A stretch of 64,000 nt of DNA from Eriocheir sinensis. Lineage: Eukaryota; Arthropoda; Malacostraca; Decapoda; Varunidae. The position numbers and the translations under genes are program-made. Shown piece after piece: positions 33,660-47,263 of the stretch. The notes beneath the pieces were generated by a model that made no database searches, had not been told where the DNA came from, and worked only from the letters and a program-made list of their open reading frames with translations. Every line of letters starts with the position of its first letter. Within the stretch, counting starts at the first letter, position 1. The stretch covers positions 62,001-126,000 of the forward strand of contig NW_026111672.1 in NCBI RefSeq assembly GCF_024679095.1, written 5' to 3'.

Positions 33660-34081
33660 GCATACAGGCAGACAAACACATCTGGATCACGGGTGATTTC
33701 AACCTCCCCGACATTGACTGGACTGCAATATCCCCATTTGACCCTCCCGATGCTGACGCCCCGAACCCAATTATTCCCCACACAAACAGACTCCATCTAC
33801 ACGACACATTCGTTGACATCATAATTACATTTTCACTCTCACAAACAGTACTCCAGCCAACACGAACACATACTGTAACGCGCCCCGCTGGCCACGGTGG
33901 CCCTTTGACCACAGCACACACCCTTGACCTTTTTCTCACCAACAACATTCTTAACATAACAAACACTCAGGTTGTTCCAGGACTTAGTGATCATGACATA
34001 CTCATCGTTGACGCTGACCTCCGACCGATAGACATAAACAGAGACCCAGACAGATATTCCTTTTTTCAAGGGCTGACTTAG
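33660..34081 (+). pseudogene. LINE-G endonuclease remnant
   Basis: The frame reads ADKHIWITGDFNLPDIDW, then the L-Q-P-T-R motif, T-L-D-L-F-L-T-N and G-L-S-D-H-D, the G-D-F-N and S-D-H boxes of the LINE endonuclease. The N-terminal third is lost by truncation. It stops at 34081; linker sequence in other frames follows to 34460. Confidence 0.85.
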
Positions 34082-34460
34082 ACATGATCAAACAAGACCT
34101 AACTGCCTTCAGCACCGACTTTTTTGCGAGTGACCCAAACACAAGACTTCCTTCCACCAACTGGAACAACCTGAAACACACCATACACACCTCAATGAAC
34201 AGACACATACCACAAAAAAAACATTTTCTAGCAGGTACACACTCCCCTGGTTTTCCAGGGATCTACGCAGACAACATCGCAAGAAACAAAGACTCTACAG
34301 ACGCGCGCAGACATACAACACAACAGACAATTGGACCGCCTACAAAAACCACCAAAAGACATTTTCCAAAAACATAAAAGTAGCGGAACGCAAACCCATA
34401 GCAACTTACCCCAGAGACAACGTAAGAAATAACAAAAGAAACTTTTTCAAATTCTTTAAG

Positions 34461-36190
34461 ATGCGCAGACATGACACTAACACGATTACATCACTTAAAG
34501 ACAACACTAACACATTAGTAACCAGCCCACAACACAAAGCACAAATACCCAACACACAGTTCCAATCGGTGTACACACGAGAACACAACCTGACACCAAA
34601 CATGCCACACTGCCCCTTCCCCCCCATAGCCCCCCTTGACATCACGACTAACGGAATACAGAAATTCCTGGAAGGACTCGACACAACTAAATCCACACGC
34701 CCCGACAACATTCCCGCCTTCATCCTTAAATCCTTTGCCCCCATCCTTGCCCCCATCCTTCAGGCCATATTCACCCAATCACTGTCATCCACCTCATTAC
34801 CCTCTGACTGGCTTTTGGCAAACATTAATCCTTTATTCAAGACAGGTGACCGGACTGACCCAGCCAATTATCGCCCCATCTCACTAACATCGATTCCATG
34901 TAAAATTTTCGAACACATAATACACAAACACATAATGAATCACCTTGACGCAAACAACATCCCTACTGACTCACAACACGGCTTTCGACCCAAACGCTCA
35001 TGTGAATCGCAACTCATTACTACATATCACGACATGACGAGGCTACTTGACCGACGTGACATTAAACAAGTTGACACTATTGTTTTAGATTTTGCCAAAG
35101 CCTTCGACAAAGTCCCGCACAAAAGACTGGCATTAGAATTGAAATACAATGGTATTCCAGGACCTATTCTTCACTGGATCACTGCATTTCTTACTAACAG
35201 GACTCAACGTGTTCTTCTTGACGGATCTTCATCCGACACTGTCCCTGTTTCTTCAGGTGTCCCACAAGGCACCGTTCTAGGCCCCTTCTTTTCCTCCTGT
35301 ACAGTAACGATCTTCCACTGTCAACGCCTAACTCTTCCACTAGACTATTTGCTGACGATAGTTTACTGTTTAAAGCAGTAAAGACTACTGACGACTGCAG
35401 ACTACTACAAAACGACTTGGACGCCCTCGAGCGGTGGGAGCGCACCTGGCATATGCACTTCCGACCAGACAAATGCAAACTATTAAGATTCCCCAGAGCG
35501 CAAAACCCCATCCATCACACTTACACTCTCCATAATTCAGATTTAGAATCAGTTCACACACACAAGTACCTTGGTATCCATCTCTCAACTAACTTGAAAT
35601 TCAACACCCACATAGACCATATCAGTGCCACAGCCAACAGAACACTGGGGTTCCTGAGGAGGAATTTACATAACTGCACACCTGACATTAAACACACAGC
35701 TTATGACACACTTGTGAGACCAACTCTGGAATACTGCTCCACGGTGTGGGATCCTTACACACACAGAAACATTGAGAGGTTAGAACAAATCAACACCAAG
35801 GCGGCTAGGTTCATTACAAACAATTACACTCGAACGCCTGGCATCACAACACGGATCAAACAACAGATAAACATGGACCCTCTTCACATACGCAGACAAG
35901 CACACAGACTTACACTTATGTACAAGATCACAAACACTCACATCGACATTGACCCACAAACATACCTACACAACGCAAACAGTCAACGTACTCGTAACAC
36001 ACACATATATAAATACCAAACATATCACACTAACACTGACGCATACAAGCACTCATACTTTCCATGCACCATACGTGACTGGAACAGCCTCCCTCAACAG
36101 ATTTTAGACTGCGGTACAATAGACTCATTCAAAAAACAAATACACACTCACTTGTCACCACAACACACCAACACTAACAACTACACTTGA
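34461..36190 (+). pseudogene. LINE-G reverse transcriptase
   Basis: The RT domain starts at T-R-P-D-N-I-P-A-F-I-L-K. It has F-K-T-G-D and [20 protein letters not shown] and SSGVPQGTVLGP. A lost base near 35286 shifts the frame: F-A-D-D-S lies at 35348-35359 in the next frame. From 35417 the C-terminal part is open to 36190 (FRPDKCKLLRF, YLGIHLSTNLKF, T-I-R-D-W-N-S-L-P). Catalytic residues are present; one frameshift in RT is visible. Confidence 0.87.
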
Positions 36191-36303
36191 ATCACTTCCC
36201 TCCCCTGCACACCCGGCTCCCCCGTCCCCCCAACAGCCAACAAATATGCGTGTTATGCACCTGTACGGGTGCCCTGCGCATTATTGTCCAGATCCAGATC
36301 CAG

Positions 36304-36470
36304 AATTAAGACACCTCTCCTCCCGAAATTGACCTCTCTTTTGGCCGCTCATTACTTATGTTTTTTGTGGAAACAGCGATTAGCGGGCTTTTTTTTTACA
36401 GCTTTGTTCGCTGCCCTTGAGCAGTTTCTTTAGCTGTAATAAAAAAAGGAGCAAATGAACAGAGGTTGCT
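36304..36470 (+). mobile_element. jockey-like LINE (family J), right part of a split copy
   Basis: AAGACACCTCTCCTCCCG, GACCTCTCTTTTGGCC, AGCGGGCTTTTT and GCCCTTGAGC match 55649-55795, the 3' end of the J family. It ends near GTAATAAAAAAAGG. Confidence 0.85.
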
Positions 36471-37200
36471 AACCCATGGTTGCCCTGCACACATTCTGAA
36501 TGTTTTGGCTCATGATTTGGAAATTGGTAACATAGAAGAACATGTGGTTCATGTTGTAAAATACTTATAAAACCATCACTCTGCCTCAGCAAGATAACGT
36601 GAGAAAGGCGGTCAACGTCTTGTTCTGCCCCAGGACACTAGACGGACCAGGCGTAGCTGACTGAAGATGTATATCTATATTAGCTCAGGTAAATTTGTGA
36701 AGTTGACAGGGAAAATATTGATATCAAAGCTAGAGAGTGTTTTATTTGTTTATTTTTTCCATTCTATATTGTTGCCCTGCAATAAGATCAAGATTTAAAT
36801 CAATGAAAAAAAAATATATATAAATCTTGATTTAAATCAATGACTTAAAAAAATAGATAGTTCGACAAGACTTTAAGCGTTGTGAATTTTGAATGTAGCT
36901 CAAAATAGATGTTCTGGATCGTTATCCACAAACATTCACATTCAATAAGGCTTTCATAGCGGTTGTGGGTGCTTCTATGGGTAGTTATGTGAGCCTAGTG
37001 ATAGTTTGAGAAGGCCTCTGCACCGTGAATGTGAAAAACACTTATGAGCCAAAAGCGACGCAAATGTAAAATGATTTACTTCGACCTAAAACAAAAGCAC
37101 CACTTGAGAAGATTTGAGCAGAAGAAAATAATCAGTCATTTGCACCGTGTTATACTAAATATGATTCCTTGAGTCAACGAAACACGCTCTTGACTGATTG
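36471..37200. other. no gene; one dispersed-repeat copy
   Basis: ATTTAAATCAAT-rich stretch at 36790-36850 and a single copy of the dispersed unit (GCTTTCATAGCGGTTGTGGG...GTGATAGTTTGAGAAGG) at 36950-37040, a relative of the 69-bp satellite. Confidence 0.6.
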
Positions 37201-37208
37201 GTGCTAGC

Positions 37209-37370
37209 GTGGTGATGAATCTATTAGCACCATCACCACCACCACCACCGTCACCACCACCACCACCATTTCCTATTTTCACTACCATCACTTCAACTAC
37301 CAAAAACAACCACTATCTCTACCACCATCACCACCACCACCAGCACCACCGAAGTCAACAGTTACCATCA
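37209..37370. repeat. (ACC)n/(ATC)n-rich imperfect trinucleotide tract
   Basis: CACCATCACCACCACCACC-type runs at 37225-37270 and 37318-37352. Confidence 0.85.
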
Positions 37371-37379
37371 TTCTCTTGT

Positions 37380-37720
37380 TTCCCCGTCAAGGCGATTTTT
37401 CCTTCACTTTATCGACGCGGCCATTCACGGGCGAGGGAAAGGTAGTCCGATGAAGAGCCCGCTCGAAACTGTGTACACAATTACACATTTTGCCCCCGCC
37501 GCCGTCGAAAGCATTGTTGATGTGGTATCCAGAAACTGCTCAAATATTAGCCAGGAAAGAGCGGCGAGGCGTGGCGCGGGGTAGTCAACGGAGGCCGAAA
37601 AGTGACCAAGCCTGGGAGGGTCGCCGCCGAGTTTGGGATTTTTTTTGAAGGCTGTTATGACTGTTATTATTGTTATTATTATTGTTCCGCCCGTTTTGAA
37701 GAGTGTGGCGGAGGCGGGGA

Positions 37721-37765
<45 letters not shown>

Positions 37766-37839
37766 GCCTCACGAGGTGTCAAGTAGAGTTCAAAGGCTGC
37801 TGCTGTGTCACGCTATCAACATATACAAGTCACTGGACG
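37380..37839. promoter_or_regulatory. CpG-rich sequence left of the MULE, with (GT)n
   Basis: Frequent CG dinucleotides (37400-37640), unlike the surrounding AT-rich DNA. (GT)n lies at 37722-37764. The segment is continued by CpG-rich DNA beyond the MULE at 45582, so the two formed one CpG-rich island before insertion. A promoter or 5' exon of a host gene is inferred, not shown. Confidence 0.45.
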
Positions 37840-37848
37840 CCCCCGGAC
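37840..37848. repeat. 9-bp target-site duplication, left (CCCCCGGAC)
   Basis: Exactly repeated at 45573-45581, directly outside the inverted repeats. Nine base pairs is the length made by Mutator-superfamily transposases. Confidence 0.93.
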
Positions 37849-38538
<690 letters not shown>

Positions 38539-38633
38539 TCAACACTTTGTTGTCCATACTGGTTACATGAATGTTCTGTAAACATGCAGATCATTATGTT
38601 TTGGAAATAATTATAAAAGAGAAAAACTCCATA

Positions 38634-38639
38634 TTTATT
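38634..38639 (-). terminator. candidate polyadenylation signal of MULE transposase
   Basis: AATAAA on the minus strand about 35 bp beyond the stop codon of the transposase. Confidence 0.55.
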
Positions 38640-38671
38640 AAGCATGCAATTACTGTAGATAAATACATACA

Positions 38672-39626
38672 TTAGTGGCCACTGCCATGTGACTTAGCAT
38701 TGGGTACATTGGCTGCGATGTTTTCTGCGAGATTTCGTGGGCGCTTTGCTTTACCTGTCGCTACTGTGTTAGGACGGCGCCCTTTGCCAAGGGGAGCTGC
38801 TCCTTTCGGTCTTCCTGGCCCTCTTCTTGCAACTGAAGATGGCTGGCACCGAATCTTTCCTCGGCCAGCTCCAGTTGTAGTGGTGCACACATCACTTCCT
38901 AGGTTGTGTAACACACTGTTGAGCATGTTTGTGCTTTTTATTTTATGGAGCCTTTTAACTGCTGTCTTGAGGGCGTCTGCAGTGTCTTCATTTCCATATT
39001 TTTCAGTGATAGTGTGGAGGGCTTTGACGAACTCTGAAATATTGGCACTTTGTTTGTCATCTTCCAGCCTTGGTTGGTCCAGAGAGCAATGTTTATTCTC
39101 TTCCCATTGCATAGACACCTGGGGACGAGCCTCAGGTAATGGGAGTTGATCTTGCCCCTTGGTTGACGATGCAACTGCAAGCGGACTTTGGTTTTCTCTG
39201 TTGTTCAGTTGTGGCTCCAAAAGTCCTCTGAAAAAACTTTCTGGTGGAGTTTTGTCTTCACCCACTGCCACTGACGCCAACCACTGCCTGTTTTTACTTG
39301 TAGCAGTGAAAACTTGGGGCAAGATCGTCATGCTGTGCTCTGCACAAGCAGCCTGGTGTTTGCACAGCGAGCCATTCTCACCCACATTACACTCACAGAA
39401 GCCAGTTTCTAGGTCGACAGTGTATTGCAGTGATGGAGTAGAGTGGCTATTGACCTTGTATTTCCCGTTGCCAAGGGGAGTTACTGAATCCAAAGACAGT
39501 GTGCCCATACGCGTATTCTTTCTTCTTCGCCTCCCTAATGCAACGTCAGCAAGCCTGTTCTTCATATACCCGTCAAATATTTCAGCCATGAAAATAATCA
39601 GCTGCACTGTGTTATATGCCTTGCAT
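38672..39626 (-). CDS. MULE transposase exon 6, SWIM zinc finger and basic tail
   Basis: The acceptor TTCTTCCCCAG precedes phase-2 A|TGC, which completes Arg with exon 5. It reads Y-N-T-V-Q-L-I-I-F-M-A-E-I-F-D and later G-F-C-E-C-N then C-K-H-Q-A, the CxC...CxH SWIM finger usual at MULE transposase C-termini (about 39350-39420). A hydrophilic region follows with S-V-A-R-R-G-P-G-R-P-K-G (AT-hook-like) and a basic tail K-A-K-R-P-R-N. The stop is TAA at 38672-38674. The exon is 955 bp and uninterrupted. Confidence 0.9.
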
Positions 39627-39665
39627 CTGGGGAAGAAAAAGAGGAGGCAGATGTGACACTTATGT

Positions 39666-39725
<60 letters not shown>

Positions 39726-39740
39726 GTGCGCGCGCGCGCG
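39666..39740. repeat. (CA)n with GCGC tail in MULE intron 5
   Basis: CA run 39666-39723 followed by CGCGTGCGCGCGCG, potentially Z-DNA-forming. Confidence 0.95.
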
Positions 39741-40028
39741 CGTACGCGCGCCGCTCGCAAAAAAATGTGTTTGAAAAGACATAGATAAAAAAAAGTAAGG
39801 ACCAGCTCTTTTACATTTCTATGAAGTTTAACATGTGAAGGTAATAAATGGTGCAGAGCATTGTTGTCAAATAGAAGAGCGATATATATTTAAGAGGAAG
39901 GTTCTTGGAAAATCTTTGTTCGTATTTACATTTAAAAGTACGTAGTGTGTGGGAGTGGTATATGAACTATTCATAGTCTTAATTGGCTTTGTCATATACA
40001 AAAAGGATATTGAGGGTTAGATACTTAC

Positions 40029-40163
40029 CTATTCAAAACAACTTCCTTAATGATGCACATGGTGGCCTCGCTGAAATTGTTCGTATGATGACCTCGCAAC
40101 ATGGCGCCACCCCTGAACGTAATGCCCCACTCCTCCTTCCGTTCCATTAGTGAACTGAGGTAA
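40029..40163 (-). CDS. MULE transposase exon 5, third catalytic residue
   Basis: Acceptor TTTTCAG, donor GTAAGT at 40028. The frame reads S-Y-L-S-S-L-M-E-R-K-E-E-W-G then R-G-H-H-T-N-N-F-S-E-A. The Glu of N-N-F-S-E (40067-40069) sits where MULE transposases carry the DDE glutamate. The exon is 135 bp and joins in frame on both sides. Confidence 0.88.
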
Positions 40164-40267
40164 CTGAAAAGCGAACAAGCATTATATTATAGTATATAGT
40201 AGTTGATTCAACGAAATGCATAAGAAAATAGTTTTTGATGTGCAGTAGACATAACAATATTTCGGAG

Positions 40268-40442
<175 letters not shown>

Positions 40443-40616
40443 ATAATAATAATGATAATAGAAATGATACAATAACTGTAATAATAACAATAAGGATAAT
40501 AATATTATGTAGTAGGACCATCAGAAATGCAAATATACAGAATAGGTAGTCAATATTAACGACCTGTTTCCTTTTATAATATACTCTTTTAAAGACAAAA
40601 CAAAATACAAACGTAC

Positions 40617-40947
40617 CTGCTGAAGTTTGCATATTTCTGTGAAAGAGGGTTAGCCTGGAATTGTTGCCAAACTGTGAAGAAATCTTCTTTTGATGATGCA
40701 TAAACGAGGCACTTCACTGCACCCATCAGCACTTGGCGGTCTTCTTTCTTTATGCCATGCTTGAGGTCAAGTAGCCATCGCCACACTTGTTGAAGTAGGT
40801 GAAAAATACATAAAAACTGTCGAGCCGCAGGCCAGGCTTCTGCTAAGGCTTTCTTCATTGCAGTACAGTTGTCAGTCATGAAGGTTTGCGGTGACTGCCT
40901 CCCATAAAACGCACCGTCTCCAAGAGCACATTTCACCATATCAAAAC
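40617..40947 (-). CDS. MULE transposase exon 4, second catalytic Asp and CxxH
   Basis: Acceptor CACATTACAG, donor GTACGT. It begins G-F-D-M-V-K and reads QSPQTFMTDNCTAMKKAL. The Asp (40871-40873) is the second D of the DDE triad. ARQFLCIFHLLQQVWRWL gives the C-x-x-H motif specific to MULE transposases. The exon is 331 bp without stops. Confidence 0.92.
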
Positions 40948-41072
40948 CTGTAATGTGAACAAAACCGAGTAAATCAAAGTAGAACATACATTTGGATGTG
41001 AATTTGTAGCTGTAGCATACAGACAAAGTTATGTACCTAATTTCCATCTGAGTTTTGTTTGTGTCTTGTCTG

Positions 41073-41385
<313 letters not shown>

Positions 41386-41424
41386 GTGTTGGGCTGAGTA
41401 ATATACGTGGAATATCAGGTTTAC

Positions 41425-41868
41425 CTTTCTTTAGTGTTCCTTCATCTATGGATGATGTAAACAGTAGAGCAAGAGGAGCAGCTCCTGTTGGTCCAGCACA
41501 AAGAAATGGGATAAGTGATGTATTGAGTTGATCAACACATCCTGTAGCGTCTACAAACACTATTTCTCCAGCTTCCCTGAAGTTACTGTGAATTCTCCTC
41601 ATAAAAGGAGTTACAAGCACCACAATATATCGGGTTTCTTCTATGTTCTGCAATACAGTAATTTCTGGGTTGTTTGCAGCGTACTTTCTAATGGAATCTG
41701 CCACAGATAAATTATCAAGACCACCATGCTGATCACTGAGCCATTGTTTTCTCATATACTCCACTGAGCGGACCGATGGGTTGGTTCCATGATTCGCCTG
41801 TCCATATAAGTCATCACACAGACCCAGTTTCAATAAGTGGTATCTTGCTGCTTGAGGTACTGTCATTC
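41425..41868 (-). CDS. MULE transposase exon 3, first catalytic Asp
   Basis: Acceptor AATTTGCAG, donor GTAAAC. After M-T-V-P-Q-A-A-R-Y-H it reaches GEIVFVDATGCVDQL. The Asp of V-D-A-T-G (41549-41551) is the first D of the catalytic triad. C-A-G-P-T-G-A-A-P-L-A-L-L-F-T follows, as in MULEs where a change of substrate-site helices follows the first strand. The exon is 444 bp with no stops. The phase matches exons 2 and 4. Confidence 0.92.
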
Positions 41869-42101
41869 CTGCAAATTTAGAAATGCATGTGTCAAAATTA
41901 TCAAAAAACACACGCACATGATCTTATGATTAAGCATTTCCTATAGTTTTAACACATACAATATTCTACTTATCAAAGATGATAAATTATTCCATCGGTA
42001 ATATATTACAGAATAAAAAATCTAAAGTAGGTTTTTAAGATAATAGAAACCAAATTGAGCAGCACAATCAAATAATTAATGATTTTTACACATATACTTA
42101 C

Positions 42102-42298
42102 CTTGCTCGAAGTACTTAATGAAAGTCTCCCTCGTTTTTGGAAGTACTCTTAGCTGACTGAGGGCTTCTGCAGACTGACGAGAGTGATTGTGAAGACCCT
42201 TTATCATAATAAAGCATGGGTACTTTTCCATCAGCTTGTCCTTCTTCATTTTGTCTTTTGTTATCAACCGGATGGTGACATCCATTGTCACAGGGCAC
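42102..42298 (-). CDS. MULE transposase exon 2, zinc-finger second half
   Basis: Acceptor TACTAAAG, donor GTAAGT. It reads G-C-P-V-T-M-D-V-T-I-R and C-F-I-M-I-K-G-L-H-N-H-S, completing a C...C...H-x-H finger with exon 1 in the style of FLYWCH/FAR1-WRKY-GCM1 DNA-binding domains. S-A-E-A-L-S-Q-L-R-V-L-P then leads into the catalytic region. Confidence 0.9.
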
Positions 42299-42639
42299 CT
42301 TTAGTATAATAAATATCAGAATAAGGTACACACACTTCATCTAAATTCAACAAGACAACTACAAACAAAGTAATAACAATTGAAAAAAAGACAGTTGTAT
42401 GCTTAAATAAAACAAGAAGAGGTCCAACAATATCTGAAAAATGGTGGAAAATCATAATACCGTAATTGTTGATATAATTTTGTCATCAGGCAAGAGGGAA
42501 GGAAAAAAAGAAACATGCGTGGTATTTTTTTCTTAGTGTGTAGTATTATTTATTTTTCGTTTACACTTTCTGCCGTACTTCTCTAAACATAGCTGTCGTA
42601 AGTTTAATCAAGACTATAGAACTTGCAAAGCACCGGCAA

Positions 42640-43960
<1,321 letters not shown>

Positions 43961-43979
43961 TATATATATATATATATAT

Positions 43980-44041
<62 letters not shown>

Positions 44042-44078
44042 ATTGAGTAGATGGAATGCAATAATAAACAACACATAC

Positions 44079-44346
44079 CCAGTGTTCGTCTTCTTTTGCC
44101 CAGTGCTGCGAACGTCACCATGTTGACAAATAAATCTCTTGTGGAACAAACTCCACTGTCCTCCATGGTAGTTGCGCTTCACGTTGAAACAGGTCTTATT
44201 TTCTTGCATGTAAAGTTCTTTCCAACGCTGAAACTCTTCCTCACATTTCACATTTATACGAAAATGCACTTTGTCTTCGGTCTCACTAACTACCACAGAA
44301 GAAAACCCTCAGCCTCGAACTCTATAACATCTCTAGAACCTGACAT
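44079..44346 (-). CDS. MULE transposase exon 1, with a possible one-base loss
   Basis: The ATG at 44346-44344 starts M-S-G-S-R-D-V-I-E-F-E-A-E-G-F; the family-like continuation S-S-V-V-V-S-E-T-E-D-K-V lies one frame away across a T4 run (44298-44301). One extra T would give a continuous frame, and the exon would then end in exactly the phase exon 2 needs. With it the six exons sum to a length divisible by three, about 776 residues. The exon ends at ACACTGG|GTATGT. C-Q-H-G near its end is the first half of the zinc finger. The missing base may be a sequence error, a real inactivating change, or a sign that translation starts elsewhere. Confidence 0.8.
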
Positions 44347-44540
44347 GGTGAAGTGCAGCTTCAGACTGATATGTGGCATGACCTGACTCATGAGGTGCAC
44401 TCATAAGCTTATAGGTCCGTTACTTGAAAATATAGGCTTACTTATTGCCCTCTCTCTCTGTTGGCGGTTACTTGCTTTTCTTGATCTGGAGACGTTTCAG
44501 TAATGTTTCAGTGGCCATTGAAAGATACGGCTTCCTTATG

Positions 44541-44657
<117 letters not shown>

Positions 44658-44810
44658 GAAAATTTACAAGAGTCTTTGAATGTTCTCTCGGCACCTTCTC
44701 ACTCACGCCTTTACACCACACACGCTGGGCAGAACTAACTATCGCTCACACCCCTTATCACACTCCTGTTAAACCCATACTCAGCACTTTTAAACATCAA
44801 CACGAGACAT

Positions 44811-44980
44811 ACATACATACATACATACATACATACATACATACATAGGACATACATATATAGGACATACACACATACAACATAAACATCAACACGAGAC
44901 ATACATACATACATACATACATACATACATACATACATACATAGGACATACATACATACATAGGACATACACACATACAA

Positions 44981-45046
<66 letters not shown>

Positions 45047-45055
45047 CTCCCGCAA

Positions 45056-45117
<62 letters not shown>
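44811..45117. repeat. (ATAC)n, (CT)n and (GT)n arrays, MULE right subterminal
   Basis: ATAC tetranucleotide arrays 44811-44848 and 44901-44942 with an AGGACATACA spacer, (CT)n 44982-45043, (GT)n 45058-45117. Confidence 0.95.
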
Positions 45118-45118
<1 letters not shown>

Positions 45119-45201
45119 CACGTGAGAAGTAAAGTCAGCTGTGAAAAGCACAAGTGCACTACAAAGCATCAGTCCGTTAAATAATTTTTTTATTAGACTC
45201 A

Positions 45202-45572
<371 letters not shown>

Positions 45573-45581
45573 CCCCCGGAC
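45573..45581. repeat. 9-bp target-site duplication, right (CCCCCGGAC)
   Basis: Exact copy of 37840-37848. Confidence 0.93.
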
Positions 45582-46560
45582 ACTCCGAGATGCCCGTGTC
45601 AGCTGACCATCACCGGAGCGACGGCGGGGCGCGGCGAGCACTGCACACCCTGCGGGGCTCCATCGCGCTGCCTCGCCTCACACTGTAAAATGGCCGCCCC
45701 AAACACTGCCCCGCCACGGCCGGAGCTCTCACATGCTTACCGCTGCTACGTCATCTTCATACTGATTTTTTTTTTTAAACACAACGTCCACTAGGAGGAA
45801 TGCCAACAGCCCGCAGACACAGGAAAGCCGCCCACGCTAGTGTAATACCTGTGAATGAGTCACAGCGTAACGGCCATCACGTCACGGGCTGCCGCTGCCG
45901 CCCCGCCCTCCGCCACCGCCGCCACACCGCCCCGGCCCTTCGCTGCCCTGCCCGTCCCCTGCTGCTGCCCGGCGGGGTGCCTCCATTGGCCTGAAGCTCA
46001 CATTACCTCGTCTCGGTGTGAGAGGCGCCAGTACCGGCACAGTATAGGGCGACAGATAAAGCACAAAGTGGCCTCTGGTGACGTGCCCGCCGCCGGGCGA
46101 CACCCGTCCTTCTCTCTCGCCCCGCGCCCCGCTCCCTGCCTCTCATTCCGCGGCCCTGGCCTCTCCTTCCCCTCGTCACCGTACTGTGGGCATGGTAACA
46201 GTCACTTACGACTGCTGGCGGCTCGTCCGTGCATGAAGGGTGGCAGGAACAATGACGCTGAGGGGAGAACACAATGCCGGGGTTGGCCGCGAGCTGACCA
46301 ATCACATCACACGGGTTGCACTCACGCGGGCGCTGCCGCCCATTCCAACAAACCCTCTTCTCTGCCTCCCCGCTGTGCCCCACGCCGCCGCTGCCTCACG
46401 TCACTAAATCATTTACTCAATCCTCTCGTCACCTCATCTCCGCGTGAAGGGCGCCGGTAACAGCTGCGTATCCCTTAGAGCAGGGATTGGGGAGGGAGGG
46501 GAGGAGGGACTGGGTGCGCGCGGAACATGGCCGCCACGCGCTGGGACCCATATCATGGAG
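45582..46560. promoter_or_regulatory. CpG-rich island right of the MULE
   Basis: GC- and CpG-rich for nearly 1 kb (for example 45600-45740, 45880-46010, 46090-46160). It is the other half of the CpG-rich block at 37380. Joined across the empty site, one plus-strand frame is open from about 37765 to TAA near 45690 (…Y-K-S-L-D-A-P-G then H-S-E-M-P-V-S-A-D). The open frames at 45855-46460 are Ala/Pro-rich and probably composition-driven. A host promoter/first exon is plausible; I recognise no protein. Confidence 0.45.
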
Positions 46561-46624
46561 GTAGACCCATATAGCCTAGTCAAGCCCCGTTATCCTGCCC
46601 TAGCGACTCCACGCCCCATCTTCC

Positions 46625-46710
46625 TCGTGTCCAAATGAAAGGGTTAACCAGAATCTCCACTCTTTCGTCCCTTCCAGTAGTAAACTAAACAGCAGCCTCC
46701 CTTAAACGGC
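46625..46710 (+). mobile_element. jockey-like LINE (family J) scrap
   Basis: GGGTTAACCAGAATCTCCAC through AACAGCAGCCTCCCTT matches 33514-33570, with an 11-bp or so deletion of CTCTGG-type sequence. Confidence 0.6.
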
Positions 46711-47214
46711 GTATTCTTAATTAAACATTTTGCTACAACTGTTGGCTTCATACTCTGTCAAGATAGTCGAGTCGGGAGATGGGTCCCCATGCACCATGGT
46801 GACATATTTTTCTCACTTACATGTTTGTAATCCTCGAGGTGTCTAGTAAACAGATTTTATGTTCCCGTCATGAAACTTGTCCCAAGGGGTTCTTTAGCGG
46901 CCATCTTGGATTTCCGACGATAATCAATAATCGGTATAACTTTTGAACTAGTCATCATGCAGAGACGAATGAAGACATTTTTCTGGGTAAAGCTGACTTG
47001 GGAAATTGATTGATGGGGTTATTTTTTTGATTAGGTTATGCTGAGCACATTAAAACTCGATGAATATGCAAAAAAAAAAAAAAAAAAATCAACACTCATA
47101 CACTTGCAAATGAGTTATTTGCATATATACAAAACTATAATTATCCGATGAGTTCTGCAATCACCGATAATTGCTAGTAATTAGGAAAAGAAATAAGATA
47201 AGCAGGTAGTTACT
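46711..47214. other. no recognisable feature
   Basis: AT-rich sequence with an A(18) run at 47071-47088. No gene or repeat identified. Confidence 0.5.
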
Positions 47215-47263
47215 GAGCCTACCTGCCTACATATTAGACTTAGTCCTAACCAATAATGGGAAC

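Larger units (their letters stand above)
33612..36303 (+). mobile_element. LINE-G, 5'-truncated, nested in a J-family LINE
   Basis: The element spans the end of the endonuclease, the RT and a 3' UTR ending in repeated ATCCAG units (GATCCAGATCCAG). J-family sequence flanks both sides in register, so the insertion is nested. Base composition is unusual: strongly A/C-rich on the sense strand (CACA, ACAC words), unlike the other LINEs here. Confidence 0.9.

Noticed and set aside
36471..36900. Matching right end for the CAGGG terminus at 29182
   Set aside because: ATTTAAATC strings are shared, but there is no inverted CAGGG end or 8-bp duplication, and intervening DNA holds unrelated elements.
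45855..46460. 201-codon Ala/Pro-rich frame in the CpG-rich region
   Set aside because: Both strands are open in several frames because of GC-rich composition; no domain or splice support.
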